A stretch of 64,000 bases of DNA from Gammaproteobacteria bacterium (GTDB taxonomy: Bacteria > Pseudomonadota > Gammaproteobacteria > Arenicellales > CAJQKF01), in assembly GCA_030429665.1 (NCBI GenBank), contig JAUIEZ010000005.1, positions 1-64,000 on the forward strand, in the 5' to 3' direction. The translations under genes were made by a program, and so were the position numbers. This document shows, in pieces, positions 41,981 to 51,114 of this stretch (its first letter is position 1; each line of letters begins with the position of its first letter). The notes under the pieces are model-generated. The model had not been told where the DNA came from, made no database searches, and saw only the letters and a program-made list of their open reading frames with translations.

Positions 41981-43029
41981 ATACCAAAGCGGACTACGCG
42001 CCCGCCGACGCCATCGGCGGTGGACGGTCGCAGCCGGCGCTGACTGTCGCCATGGTGGGCGCCGGCATGGTCAGCGGGCACCACCTCGCGGCGTGGCGTC
42101 GCACGCCGGGCGCGCGCGTCGTCGCCGTCGCCGACCCCGACCTTCCGCGCGCCGAGGCGCGCGCCCGGGAGTTCGGCATAGAGGCCGTGTTTCCCGATGC
42201 CGAGTCCATGCTCGAGGCCGTGCGGCCCGATGCCGTCGACATCGCCTCGCCGGTTGGCACGCACGAGGCCATGTGCAGGCTGGCGGCAAGCCACGACGCG
42301 GCCATCCTCTGCCAGAAGCCGCTGGCGGAAAACCGCGATGCCGCGGCCCGGCTCGTCGACGCCATCGGCGACCGCGTGCGATTCATGGTGCACGAGAATT
42401 GGCGTCACCGGCCGACCTATCGTCGCATCCGCTCGTGGCTCGACGAAGGTCGCATCGGCGCACCGGCCATGGCGCGCCTGCGCGTCGAGTCCTCGGGTCT
42501 GCTTCCCGACGAGTCCGGTTCGCTACCGGCGCTCGTCCGGCAGCCCTTCTTCGCCGACCTGGACCGCTTTCTCGTCTTCGAGGTCCTGATCCACCACCTC
42601 GACGTGCTGCGTTGGCTGTTCGGTCCGCTCCGGGTAAAGGCGGCGGGCCTCGCCCGCGCGACAGGCGCCGTGCGCGGGGAGGATTCGGCCATCGTCCTGC
42701 TGCAGGCAAAAAACGGCATGCCGGTGCTGCTCGACGGCACGTTCGCCATGCCGGGCGCGCCGGCCCTGCCGACCGACCACATGGAGATCGTCGGCGATCG
42801 CGGCGCGATACGACTCGACGGCACAACGCTGACGGTGACGGGTGACAGCGCCGATAGCGAGACATTCTCCGCCGACGCGATGGTTGCCAGGGCCTACGAG
42901 GGTGCCATCGGCCATTTCGTCGCCGGCCTGCGAACGCATACCCCGTTCGAGACCGAGGCCCGTGAAAATATTGCCGTACTCGAACTGGTGGAAGCCGTGT
43001 ATGACGCGGCGGGCGAGACCACCCCATGA
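41977..43029 (+). CDS. Gfo/Idh/MocA-family oxidoreductase
   Basis: A 350-residue NAD(P)-dependent dehydrogenase of the Gfo/Idh/MocA family. The Rossmann motif MVGAGMVSGHHLAAW is near residues 28-42, CQKPLAENRDAA provides the conserved catalytic Lys in the CQKP element, and the C-terminal beta-sheet domain (about 140-330) includes HENWRHRPTYRRI and the HHLDVLRWLFGP helix that usually holds catalytic residues. These enzymes oxidise sugars, inositols or sugar acids, often giving a lactone or keto product. ATG 41977 couples it to the regulator; its stop overlaps the kinase start. Confidence 0.88.
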   Translation: MNTKADYAPADAIGGGRSQPALTVAMVGAGMVSGHHLAAWRRTPGARVVAVADPDLPRAEARAREFGIEAVFPDAESMLEAVRPDAVDIASPVGTHEAMCRLAASHDAAILCQKPLAENRDAAARLVDAIGDRVRFMVHENWRHRPTYRRIRSWLDEGRIGAPAMARLRVESSGLLPDESGSLPALVRQPFFADLDRFLVFEVLIHHLDVLRWLFGPLRVKAAGLARATGAVRGEDSAIVLLQAKNGMPVLLDGTFAMPGAPALPTDHMEIVGDRGAIRLDGTTLTVTGDSADSETFSADAMVARAYEGAIGHFVAGLRTHTPFETEARENIAVLELVEAVYDAAGETTP

Positions 43030-44291
43030 GCGTCCTGCTCGGCGCCATCGCCGATGACTTCACCGGCGCCACCGACCTGTGCAATACCCTGGTGAAACAG
43101 GGCATGCGCGCGGTGCAGGTGATCGGCGTGCCGCGCGAGGCGCTCGACGTCGGCGACGCCGAGGCCGTGGTCGTGGCGCTGAAATCGCGCAGCAACGCGC
43201 CGCGTGACGCCGTTTCCGACTCGCTCGAGGCGTTGGCCTGGCTGCGGCAGCTCGGCGCGGAGCAGTTCTTCTTCAAGTACTGCTCCACCTTCGACTCCAC
43301 CGCCCGGGGCAACATCGGCCCCGTGGCGGATTCCCTGCTCGACGCGCTCGGCGCCGATTTCGCGCCAGTGTGTCCCGCCTTCCCCGCCAACGGACGCACC
43401 GTGTACCAGGGCAACCTGTTCGTCGGCCAATCGCTGCTGGCCGAATCGCCGATGAAGGACCATCCGCTCACGCCCATGCGCGACTCGAACCTGCTTCGCC
43501 TGATGGGCGCGCAGTCGCGCCGGCGGGTCGGACTCGTCGATCGCGCCACGGTGGCGGCGGGCGCCGACGCGGTGAAGTCGGCGTTCCGAGACCTGGCGCG
43601 GGACGGTGTCGGCTATGGCGTCGTCGACGCGATCTCGGACGACGACCTGCTCACGATCGGCGAAGCCGCCGCGGAGCTGGCATTGGTGACCGGCGGTTCG
43701 GGCGTCGCGCTCGGCCTGCCGGCGAACTTTCGCCGGCGCGGCCTGCTCGGCGACCCGGCGCCCGCGGGACTTCCGGCCGTCGAAGGACGCGAGGTCGTGC
43801 TTGCCGGCAGCTGCTCCGCGGCGACGCGCAGGCAGCTCGACCACGTGCGCGACACGTGGCCCTGCATCCGACTCGACGCGCTTCGCATTGCCGGGGGCGA
43901 CGCCGTCGTCGACGAGGTGGTCGAGCGCGCAACCGGGGCGTGGGACGACGGCCCGGTGGTCGTCTATGCATCGGCCGATCCCGACGAAGTGTCCCGCGTG
44001 CAGGCGGTGCTCGGCGTGGAACGCGCGGGTGCCGCCGTCGAGTCGGCCATTGCGAGCGTGGCCCGCGCGCTGGTGGAACGCGGCGCGCGCCGGCTGGTGG
44101 TCGCCGGCGGCGAAACGTCCGGCGCGGTGGTCTCGGCACTCGGTGTTCGCGGACTCGTCATCGGCGCGGAAATCGACCCCGGCGTGCCGTGGACCAAGGC
44201 ACTTGGAGAACTGCCCGTGGCGCTGGCACTGAAATCCGGCAACTTCGGCGGCGAGGACTTTTTCCCCCGCGCCTTCGGCATGCTGTCATGA
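43026..44291 (+). CDS. otnK: OtnK-like four-carbon acid sugar kinase
   Basis: A 421-residue DUF1537-type kinase. The N-terminal IADDFTGATD (residues 8-17) binds the sugar acid and the C-terminal VAGGETSGAVV and LKSGNFGGEDFF bind ATP. Characterised OtnK enzymes phosphorylate 3-oxo-tetronates at C4; other members act on D-threonate or erythronate. It overlaps both neighbours by four bases and is directly followed by the OtnC-type aldolase, the standard kinase/decarboxylase pair. The precise tetronate is not shown. Confidence 0.88.
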   Translation: MSVLLGAIADDFTGATDLCNTLVKQGMRAVQVIGVPREALDVGDAEAVVVALKSRSNAPRDAVSDSLEALAWLRQLGAEQFFFKYCSTFDSTARGNIGPVADSLLDALGADFAPVCPAFPANGRTVYQGNLFVGQSLLAESPMKDHPLTPMRDSNLLRLMGAQSRRRVGLVDRATVAAGADAVKSAFRDLARDGVGYGVVDAISDDDLLTIGEAAAELALVTGGSGVALGLPANFRRRGLLGDPAPAGLPAVEGREVVLAGSCSAATRRQLDHVRDTWPCIRLDALRIAGGDAVVDEVVERATGAWDDGPVVVYASADPDEVSRVQAVLGVERAGAAVESAIASVARALVERGARRLVVAGGETSGAVVSALGVRGLVIGAEIDPGVPWTKALGELPVALALKSGNFGGEDFFPRAFGMLS

Positions 44292-44926
44292 ACGAATCCC
44301 TGATGCGTGAACGCATCGCGCGCGCGGCGCGCTCGATGTTCGACCGGCGCCTCACCTTCGGCGCCAGCGGCAACATCAGCGTGCGGCTCGACGACGGTTG
44401 GCTGATGACGCCGACCGGCGCCTCGATGGGCGACATCGATCCGGCGCGGATATCGAAGCTGGACTCGAACGGCGAGTGGATCGGCGGCGACAAGCCCACC
44501 AAGGAATCGTTCCTGCACCTGGCCATGTACGGCGAACGTCCGCGCGCGGGCGCGGTGGTCCACCTGCATTCGACCCACTCCGTCGCGGTGAGCTGCCTGA
44601 AGGGCATCGACGCCGACGACGTGCTGCCACCGATCACCGCCTACTACGTCATGCGCGTCGGGCAGCTGCCGCTGGTGCCCTACCACGCACCCGGCGACGC
44701 GGCACTGGCGACGGCCGTGCGCGCCACGGCCTCGCGCCACCATGCCATGCTGTTGGCCAACCACGGCCCCGTCGTCGCCGGCCGTTCGCTCGACGCCGCG
44801 ACCGGCGCCATCGAGGAACTCGAGGAAACCGCGAGGCTGTATCTCCTGCTGAAGGATCGCGAGTTCGTTCCGCTGTCGGCGTCGCAGGTCGCCGAGCTCA
44901 AGCAGCGATTCCCGATAGACACCTGA
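44288..44926 (+). CDS. otnC: OtnC-like class II aldolase/decarboxylase
   Basis: A 212-residue class II (fuculose-phosphate/ribulose-phosphate) aldolase-family protein. Zinc ligands are His92 and His94 in VHLHSTHS, the acid/base is probably Glu73 in TKESFLH, and a third His lies in LLANHGPVVAG. GASGNISVR and TPTGASMG are the substrate loop. In characterised systems OtnC decarboxylates 3-oxo-tetronate 4-phosphate to dihydroxyacetone phosphate. The start overlaps the kinase stop (ATGA). Confidence 0.88.
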   Translation: MNESLMRERIARAARSMFDRRLTFGASGNISVRLDDGWLMTPTGASMGDIDPARISKLDSNGEWIGGDKPTKESFLHLAMYGERPRAGAVVHLHSTHSVAVSCLKGIDADDVLPPITAYYVMRVGQLPLVPYHAPGDAALATAVRATASRHHAMLLANHGPVVAGRSLDAATGAIEELEETARLYLLLKDREFVPLSASQVAELKQRFPIDT

Positions 44927-44940
44927 GAGGATCAATTGCC

Positions 44941-45237
44941 ATGTACGTGGTCACCGTCCTGTTTGAAATTGCCGCCGGACACGAAGAGGCGTTCGCCGAC
45001 CGTGTCCTGCGCCAGGCGGCGGATTCCCTCGAGCGCGAACCGGCCTGCCGCGTGTTCGACGTCTGCCGCGATCCGCTGGCGCGCGGCCGGTTCTTTCTCT
45101 ACGAGCTCTATGACGACCGCGAAGCGTTCGACGCACACCTTCGCTCGGCGCACTTCCTCTCGTTCGACGCCGCCGTGCGCGACTGGGTCACCGACAAGCA
45201 GGTCGGCACCTACGAGCGGATTCATGCCGACCGCTGA
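44941..45237 (+). CDS. ABM-type (antibiotic biosynthesis monooxygenase fold) small protein
   Basis: A 98-residue ferredoxin-like fold protein of the ABM superfamily, beginning with YVVTVLFEIAAGHEEAFADR and containing FDVCRDPLARGRFFLYELYDD and the AHLRSAHF helix. Members include small oxygenases and, in sugar clusters, LsrG-like isomerases of phosphorylated intermediates; others are unassigned. ATG 44941 follows GAGAGG with about 10 bases between. It lies between the aldolase and the lactonase-like gene and overlaps the latter by 14 bp, so it probably takes part in the same pathway. Confidence 0.8.
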   Translation: MYVVTVLFEIAAGHEEAFADRVLRQAADSLEREPACRVFDVCRDPLARGRFFLYELYDDREAFDAHLRSAHFLSFDAAVRDWVTDKQVGTYERIHADR

Positions 45238-46084
45238 GCGCGCATTCGACGCGCCGTCGGCAATGGCCGCGTGGGACTGTCACATGCACCTGTTCGACAG
45301 CGAGGCGCACTACCCGTTGTCGGCCAATGCCACCTACACCCCGCCGGTTGCGCGCCTCGAGGACTATGACGCCGTGCGGCGCGATCTCGGCATCGCCTTC
45401 AGCGTCATCGTCCAGCCGAGCGTCTACGGCGCCGACAACCGCCTCGTGCTCGAGACGATCGCGCGGCAACCCGACCGCTTCGTCGGCATCGCCTGCATCG
45501 ACGCGCCGCTGGACGCAGATGCCGCCGTGCGCCTGCGCGACGCCGGCGTGCGCGGCGTACGCATCAACTCGGTTTCCGGACGCGACCCCGGCGTTAAAGC
45601 GGTCGAATCCTCCGTCGATGCGCTGCGCGCCGCGGGCCTGTGCGTGCAGATCGCCGCACCCGGCGGCCGGGCGTTGCCGATCGCCCGACCGCTGATCGAC
45701 GCCGGCCTGACCGTGGTCCTGGACCATTTCGCCATGGTGAATCCGGCCGACCCCGAATCGATCGACCCGCTGCTGCGGATGCTGGAGGGCGGTCGCGCGT
45801 GGATCAAGCTCTCGGCATGCTATCGCGTTTCGCGCAGCGGCCCGCCGGACTACGCCGACCTCGGTCCGCTGGTACGCCGGCTGCGCGACGTCCGCGCCGA
45901 TCGACTGCTCTGGGGCAGCGACTGGCCGCACCCGGAGTTCCCGCACGCGCGACCCGACGACAGGGTCCTGGCGTCGGCGCTGGCAAAGTGGGGTCTTGCC
46001 GACGCTGAGCGCCACCTGGTACTCGAGGAAAACCCGCCGCACCTATATGGCAAACCGACGGATCCCCGTCCGTTCAGCCCGTGA
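45224..46084 (+). CDS. TIM-barrel amidohydrolase of the COG3618 lactonase type
   Basis: A 286-residue metal-dependent hydrolase of the amidohydrolase-2 family. WDCHMHLFD is the HxH at the end of strand one, LDHFAMVNP holds a later metal His, LSACYRVS follows, and LLWGSDWPHPEF supplies the catalytic Asp. The COG3618 group includes L-fuconolactonase and 2-pyrone-4,6-dicarboxylate lactonase. In this setting it most likely opens the lactone that the Gfo/Idh/MocA dehydrogenase forms. ATG 45224 lies inside the end of the ABM gene. Confidence 0.83.
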   Translation: MPTAERAFDAPSAMAAWDCHMHLFDSEAHYPLSANATYTPPVARLEDYDAVRRDLGIAFSVIVQPSVYGADNRLVLETIARQPDRFVGIACIDAPLDADAAVRLRDAGVRGVRINSVSGRDPGVKAVESSVDALRAAGLCVQIAAPGGRALPIARPLIDAGLTVVLDHFAMVNPADPESIDPLLRMLEGGRAWIKLSACYRVSRSGPPDYADLGPLVRRLRDVRADRLLWGSDWPHPEFPHARPDDRVLASALAKWGLADAERHLVLEENPPHLYGKPTDPRPFSP

Positions 46085-46130
46085 CCTTCACGGCGCATTC
46101 ACACGCGACGCGCGACCATCAGCGATCAGC

Positions 46131-47003
46131 GTGAAACAAGCGTCACCAGGCGACACGGCTCACTTGATCCCCAGAACGACGACAATCCTCGCCGCGGCCC
46201 TCCTCTTTCCGGCCTGCTCTCCCCTCGACCTCATCAACGGCTCGGTCGACGACGATGAGATCGTGATCCACGCCGATATCGCCTACGGCGACCATTCCCG
46301 GCAGTCGCTGAACGTGTACGTCCCGGGCGGCAGCGCGGCCGACGAGCGCAAGGTCGTGGTGTTCTTCTACGGCGGCCGCTGGCAGAACGGATCGAAGGCG
46401 GACTATTTGTTCGTGGGAGATGCGCTGGCAGACGCCGGCATCGTCACGGTCATTCCCGATCACCGACTCTATCCCGAGGTGCGCTTTCCCGAATTCGTCG
46501 AAGACTCCGCCGACGCCGTGCGCTGGGTGCGTACACACATCGACGAGTACGGCGGCGATCCCGACGAGATCTACCTCGCCGGCCATTCTTCGGGCGCCTA
46601 TCTCGCGACGTTGCTCGGCCTCGACGAGTCGCGCCTCGAGCCGACCGGCATCCGCGGCGTCGTCGGCATCTCCGGGCCCTACGACTTCCTGCCCTTCTAC
46701 AGCGAGGAGCTCGCCGACACCTTCGCCGGCGCCTCGAACGAACTTGCAACCCAGCCTATCAGTTTCGTCGACGGTGACGAACCGCCGATGCTGCTGATCA
46801 CCGGCGAGGACGACGACACCGTCGATCCAGGCAACACCCGCCGCCTCGCGGAGCGCATTCGCGAACGCGGTGGCCGCGTGCAGACGCGCATCTACCCCGA
46901 CACCGGCCACTACATGATCGTCGCCGCCATCGCCCGCCCGCTGCGATCGTTCGCGCCTACCCTCGACGATTTGCTCGGCTTCGTCGCGTCCGGCGCGCGT
47001 TAA
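46131..47003 (+). CDS. Putative lipoprotein/exported alpha/beta-hydrolase (BD-FAE-like carboxylesterase)
   Basis: A 290-residue esterase-fold protein. The oxyanion region is VVFFYGGRWQNGSKADY (HGG replaced by YGG), the nucleophile elbow is AGHSSGAYLA, the acid in LITGEDDDTVDPG and the base in DTGHYMIV. The N-terminus has a hydrophobic stretch (TTTILAAALLFPACS) with a possible but weak lipobox around the cysteine. GTG 46131 is given as the start; TTG 46164 would yield a shorter, more typical signal. It is not coupled to the sugar-acid operon, whose last gene ends 46 bp upstream, though readthrough is likely. Confidence 0.72.
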   Translation: MKQASPGDTAHLIPRTTTILAAALLFPACSPLDLINGSVDDDEIVIHADIAYGDHSRQSLNVYVPGGSAADERKVVVFFYGGRWQNGSKADYLFVGDALADAGIVTVIPDHRLYPEVRFPEFVEDSADAVRWVRTHIDEYGGDPDEIYLAGHSSGAYLATLLGLDESRLEPTGIRGVVGISGPYDFLPFYSEELADTFAGASNELATQPISFVDGDEPPMLLITGEDDDTVDPGNTRRLAERIRERGGRVQTRIYPDTGHYMIVAAIARPLRSFAPTLDDLLGFVASGAR

Positions 47004-47109
47004 GGCGGACGTACCGCGGCCCGTTTGTGGTCTGCGACGGCGTGAATCGTTAACATGGTGCTGCTCACCACACCACGAACAACGAAACACATCAACCGAT
47101 TGGAGCACC

Positions 47110-48102
47110 ATGCACCAGAGAAAACTCGGCCCATTCGACGTCTCGGCCATCGGCCTGGGATGCATGAACATTTCCGCGGGCTACGGTCCGGCCGACGACG
47201 CCGACTCGGAGAAAATGCTTGCCGCGGCGCTGGATCACGGCTATACGCACCTCGACACCGCGTCCATGTACGGCATGGGCCACAGCGAGACGATGATCGG
47301 CAAGACGCTGAAGGCCAGGCGTGACGAATACGTACTGGCCAGCAAATGCGGAATTGCCAGGAATCCCGACGGCAAGCGTGTCGTCAACGGCCACCCGGAC
47401 GTCATCCGCAAGACCTGCGAGGAAAGTCTGAAACGATTACAGACCGACGTGATCGACCTCTACTACCTGCACCGCGTCGACCCGAAGGTGCCTGTCGAGG
47501 AGAGCATCGGCGCGCTGAAGGAACTGGTGGATGCCGGCAAGATTCGCGCGGTGGGCATTTCGGAGTGCTCGGTGGAATCGCTGCGCCGCGCCCACGCGGT
47601 GCATCCCATCGCGGCGGTGCAGTCGGAATATTCGCTGTGGACCCGTACGCCCGAGCGCGGCATCCTGGACGCCTGCAAGACACTCGGGGTGACCTTCGTT
47701 GCGTTCGCGCCGCTGGCCCGCGCCTTCCTCACCGGCAAGGCGGTGGACAACTCCCGCCTGACCGCCGACGACATTCGCTGCACCAATGCGCGGCCGCGCT
47801 TCGAGCCGGAGAACTTCGCGCGCAACGTCAAGCTGCTGGAACCGTACGCGAAGGTCGCCGAACGGGTCGGCTGCAGCATGGCGCAACTCGCGCTCGCCTG
47901 GGTAATGGCGCGCGGCGACCACATCGTGCCGATTCCCGGCACCAAGCACATGGACTACATGATCGAGAACGCCGGCGCCGGAGACATCCGACTCGAACCC
48001 GACGTGGTCGCCGAGCTCGACGAACTGATCAACGAATCAAGGGTGAGCGGAACGCGCTACACGGACGCGCTGATGAAGCAGACCGATTCCGAGCGCGACT
48101 GA
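47110..48102 (+). CDS. Aldo/keto reductase
   Basis: A 330-residue AKR-superfamily oxidoreductase using NADPH. Catalytic residues are Asp and Tyr in HLDTASMYGMGHSE, Lys in VLASKCG and His in LYYLHRVDP; AVGISECSVESL and VQSEYSLWTR are typical of the AKR13/YajO-like branch. The C-terminal MARGDHIVPIPGTKHM binds the cofactor. ATG 47110 is preceded by GGAG about 8 bases upstream. It reduces aldehydes or ketones; the substrate is unknown. It probably has its own promoter and converges with the FAH gene. Confidence 0.9.
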   Translation: MHQRKLGPFDVSAIGLGCMNISAGYGPADDADSEKMLAAALDHGYTHLDTASMYGMGHSETMIGKTLKARRDEYVLASKCGIARNPDGKRVVNGHPDVIRKTCEESLKRLQTDVIDLYYLHRVDPKVPVEESIGALKELVDAGKIRAVGISECSVESLRRAHAVHPIAAVQSEYSLWTRTPERGILDACKTLGVTFVAFAPLARAFLTGKAVDNSRLTADDIRCTNARPRFEPENFARNVKLLEPYAKVAERVGCSMAQLALAWVMARGDHIVPIPGTKHMDYMIENAGAGDIRLEPDVVAELDELINESRVSGTRYTDALMKQTDSERD

Positions 48103-48123
48103 CGTTCGGTAATTCGGCAGCGA

Positions 48124-48166
48124 GCCTTGCCTGGCCGGTCTCGTCGGCAAACGAACCGGCGAAGGC
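48124..48166. terminator. Imperfect hairpin between convergent genes
   Basis: GCCTT (48124-48128) pairs with AAGGC (48162-48166), and inside this GCCGGT/ACCGGC and TCGT/ACGA stack around the loop CGGCAA. It lies in the 143-bp gap between the aldo/keto reductase and the minus-strand FAH gene. There is no T-run. The remaining sequence of the gap shows no gene. Confidence 0.4.
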
Positions 48167-48245
48167 TGGCGCTGCAGCCGGTGGCCCGGATTGCGATAGC
48201 GTATAAAACGTGGGCGTCTCGCTTACGCGCAGGTTTGCGTCTTGG

Positions 48246-49109
48246 TCAGGCGGCGCGGACGGCTGATTCCTCACGTAGAACTTTCTGTTCTTGCGCACCG
48301 AGCCCGGAAATCTCCAGGCGCATGGTATCGCCTTCCTTGAGGTAACGCGGCGGATTCTGGCCCATGCCAACTCCCGCCGGGGTACCCGTGGCGATGATGT
48401 CACCCGGCGACAGGGACATGAATTGGCTGACGTAACTGACGAGCTTCGCGACACCAAAAATCATGTTGGCTGTCGTGCCGTCCTGGAAACGCTCGCCATT
48501 GACGTCGAGAGTCAGGCGAAGCGCTTGAGGATCCGGAACCTCGTCCGATGTTACGAGGTATGGCCCCAGTGGACCGAACGTGTCGGCGGACTTTCCTTTT
48601 ACCCACTGCCCGCCGCGATTCAGCTGGTAGTCACGCTCGGAAACGTCATTGAATATGCAGTAGCCTGCGACGTGGCCAAGCGCTTCGGCTTCGCCCACGT
48701 AGCGTGCCGTGATACCAATGACCGCCGCCAGCTCGACCTCCCAGTCGGCTTTCACCGCGCCCGGCGGCAGTCTCACCGTATCGGACGGCCCGATGATCGA
48801 CGAGGTCGCCTTCATGAACAAGATGGGCTCAACAGGCTTGTCCATCCCGGCTTCCGCGGCATGGTCGGAGTAGTTCAGTCCGATGCACACGATTTTTTGT
48901 GGACGCGCGACGCACGGGCCGATGCGCCCGCCAGGTGGAAGCGAGGGCAGAGTCGATGGATCGCAGGAACGAATCAGCGCCAATCCCTCGGACGAAAGCG
49001 TTTCGCCATCGATGTCGGCGACGATTCCCGACAAGTCGCGGATCACGTTGCCGTCGTCCAAAAGAGCGGGTTTCTCAAGTCCCGTGGGACCATAGCGTAG
49101 CAGTCGCAT
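48246..49109 (-). CDS. Fumarylacetoacetate hydrolase-family protein
   Basis: A 287-residue FAH-superfamily enzyme. Metal-binding and catalytic motifs are present: FMKATSSIIGPSD, the VELAAVIG strand (Glu ligand), the FNDVSERDYQL motif with its Asp and Glu, and GTPAGVGMG near the C-terminus. Members hydrolyse or decarboxylate beta-diketo or keto acids (acylpyruvates, oxaloacetate, 2,4-diketo sugar acids). It is the last gene of the TctABC-2 operon, and its likely role is cleavage of the final keto acid. G+C content is lower than in most of the window. Confidence 0.88.
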   Translation of the reverse strand: MRLLRYGPTGLEKPALLDDGNVIRDLSGIVADIDGETLSSEGLALIRSCDPSTLPSLPPGGRIGPCVARPQKIVCIGLNYSDHAAEAGMDKPVEPILFMKATSSIIGPSDTVRLPPGAVKADWEVELAAVIGITARYVGEAEALGHVAGYCIFNDVSERDYQLNRGGQWVKGKSADTFGPLGPYLVTSDEVPDPQALRLTLDVNGERFQDGTTANMIFGVAKLVSYVSQFMSLSPGDIIATGTPAGVGMGQNPPRYLKEGDTMRLEISGLGAQEQKVLREESAVRAA

Positions 49110-49151
49110 AAAAACTCTCCGAAGATGTGACCTGGAACCAGAGCGGGTTCG

Positions 49152-50138
49152 CTATAGCTGAAAAAGCAGCTTACCGACCGACTGGCGCGATTCGAGGCGC
49201 CGATGGGCCTCGATTGCATCCTCCAGGGAATAGCGATGATCGATCTCGACGCTGACGGCCTTCCGTCGAACGAGGTCGAAGACGTCGTCAGCGCGCCACT
49301 GCGCTTCATCCGCGTCGCGGCGATAATGCGCCAGGTGAGGTCGCGTAAAAAAAATCGAACCTGCCTCGGCCAGCCCCATGGGTGATACCGCGTCGACCAC
49401 GCCGGAACTTGCCCCGAAGAGCACGCACGTTCCACGCACGCGAAGACACGCCAGGCTACGCTGTATGGTGTCCCGCCCTACCGAGTCGTAAACCACGTCG
49501 ACACCGGCGCCGCCGGTCGCCTCCCGCACCCGCGCAACGAAGTCTTCCTCGCGATACAGGATGACCTCGTCGGCGCCGAGCGCTCGCACTCGCGCGGCCT
49601 TCTCGGCACTACCGACGGTAGTGATGACGAAGCCGCCGCGTGCCTTGGCAATCTGGATCAACAGCTGGCCGACACCGCCGGCACCGGCGTGCACCAGGCA
49701 GCTGGTGCCTTGTTCGACGACGAACAATGAATGCGTCAGGTAGTGACTCGTCGCTCCCTGCAGCATGATTGCCGCGGCGAGATCGAAACCGCACCAGTCC
49801 GGCAGACGGATCACCTTGTCCGCATCGACTGAGACAAGCTCTGCGTATCCGTTTTTTCCAAGACAGTATCCAACGCGCATGCCGACCGCGAGGCGCGTTA
49901 CACCCTCTCCGACCGCCTCGATCACCCCGGCACCCTCCAGGCCCGGAGTGAGCGGAAGTTCCGTGCCGTAGGTGTGCTGCCCGCGATACAGTCCCTCGCG
50001 CATGTACACATCGGCGTAGTTGATGCCGGCGTAATGCTGCCTGATCAATACCTCGCCACGTTGCGGTACTGGGACAGGCACGTCCTCACATACCAGTTGC
50101 TCGGCGTGTCCGTACTCGTGAACCCTTACGGTCAGCAT
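49152..50138 (-). CDS. Quinone-oxidoreductase-like zinc-free MDR protein
   Basis: A 328-residue medium-chain dehydrogenase/reductase of the NADPH:quinone reductase type. The Rossmann loop HAGAGGVGQLLIQIAKARG and the LTPGLEGAGVIEAVGEGV substrate-domain strand are typical; the zinc-binding residues of alcohol dehydrogenases are absent. It reduces quinones or activated double bonds with NADPH. It lies between the dioxygenase and the FAH gene, 42 bp from the latter and 65 bp from the former, in one operon. Confidence 0.87.
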   Translation of the reverse strand: MLTVRVHEYGHAEQLVCEDVPVPVPQRGEVLIRQHYAGINYADVYMREGLYRGQHTYGTELPLTPGLEGAGVIEAVGEGVTRLAVGMRVGYCLGKNGYAELVSVDADKVIRLPDWCGFDLAAAIMLQGATSHYLTHSLFVVEQGTSCLVHAGAGGVGQLLIQIAKARGGFVITTVGSAEKAARVRALGADEVILYREEDFVARVREATGGAGVDVVYDSVGRDTIQRSLACLRVRGTCVLFGASSGVVDAVSPMGLAEAGSIFFTRPHLAHYRRDADEAQWRADDVFDLVRRKAVSVEIDHRYSLEDAIEAHRRLESRQSVGKLLFQL

Positions 50139-50203
50139 TATCTAACTCCGGTAACTCTTCAATGGTTAACGGTTCGCGTTCTTCGAACGACGAAAGTGAG
50201 TGA

Positions 50204-51085
50204 TCACACCGGTCTCTCGCTGCCCTTGACCTGTGTGCGGTGGAGAATGCGCCTCGAGTCATCGTCAAAAGCGTCTCGACGATGCATGGTGCAGCGATTG
50301 TCCCACACGACCAGGTCTCCCACCCTCCACTTCTGATCCCAGCGAAAATCGGGCTTGGTGGCGTGAGCCCACAGCTGATCGAGCAGGATTTCGCTGTCCT
50401 CGACCGACATGCCCTCGATATAGCCATTGCGGCGCCTGCCAAGATACAGCGCGCGACGACCCGTCTGCGGATGCGTGGTTACCAAGGGATGCCAAGCACC
50501 TGGAATCTTCCGCGGGTCGGATTCGTCAGCAAACCCTTCAAAACCCTTTCGCACTTCTCCGGCACTGTTGCGACTGTAGTCGTGCTTTGCGCGTTTTCCG
50601 TCAATAACACGCCTGGTTTCATCGGGCAGCGCCTCGTAAGCTGCATACATGTTGAGAAAGCTCGTATCCCCACCTTCTTCCGGCACCTCGAGAGAGTACA
50701 GACAGGTCATCTTTGGCGGTTGTTCGACGTAGGACATATCCGTGTGCCACTCGGCCTCGTAATTACCGAGGCTGCCAATCGATTTACCATTAACTTTTAC
50801 GTTGGAGACCACGAGTATTTCCGGGTATTCCGGTATTTCAACTTCACCGGAACTCGTGATCGGCGCCATGTCCAGTTCTCCGAACAATCGACTGAAACGC
50901 ACAAGGTCTGCGTCGTCGAGCGACTGTGCTCGGAAACGAAGCACGAGGTGTTCGTGCCAGGCGTCAGTGATCGCCGCAATCACGTCGTCTTCGAGCGGTC
51001 GCGACAGGTCGACGTCATCGATGTCGGCGCCAAGCGCACTGCCGGTAGGCTCTATCTTGATGACACGATTGGATTTGGACTGCAT
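50204..51085 (-). CDS. TauD/TfdA-type Fe(II)/2-oxoglutarate dioxygenase
   Basis: A 293-residue dioxygenase of the TauD family. Iron ligands are His114 and Asp116 in EWHTDMSY and His268 in WDNRCTMHR, with a 2-oxoglutarate Arg in the following DSRRILHRT. GALTLDLSR-like text at the N-terminus here reads GSALGADIDDVDLSRP. The family hydroxylates sulfonates, phenoxyacetates, carnitine-type and other acids, often releasing a group from the hydroxylated carbon. In this operon it may hydroxylate the imported acid or an intermediate from it. The gap to the enolase-family gene is 29 bp. Confidence 0.88.
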   Translation of the reverse strand: MQSKSNRVIKIEPTGSALGADIDDVDLSRPLEDDVIAAITDAWHEHLVLRFRAQSLDDADLVRFSRLFGELDMAPITSSGEVEIPEYPEILVVSNVKVNGKSIGSLGNYEAEWHTDMSYVEQPPKMTCLYSLEVPEEGGDTSFLNMYAAYEALPDETRRVIDGKRAKHDYSRNSAGEVRKGFEGFADESDPRKIPGAWHPLVTTHPQTGRRALYLGRRRNGYIEGMSVEDSEILLDQLWAHATKPDFRWDQKWRVGDLVVWDNRCTMHRRDAFDDDSRRILHRTQVKGSERPV

Positions 51086-51114
51086 TGCGTGAACCTCCAG
51101 GTAGACACGTTCGT

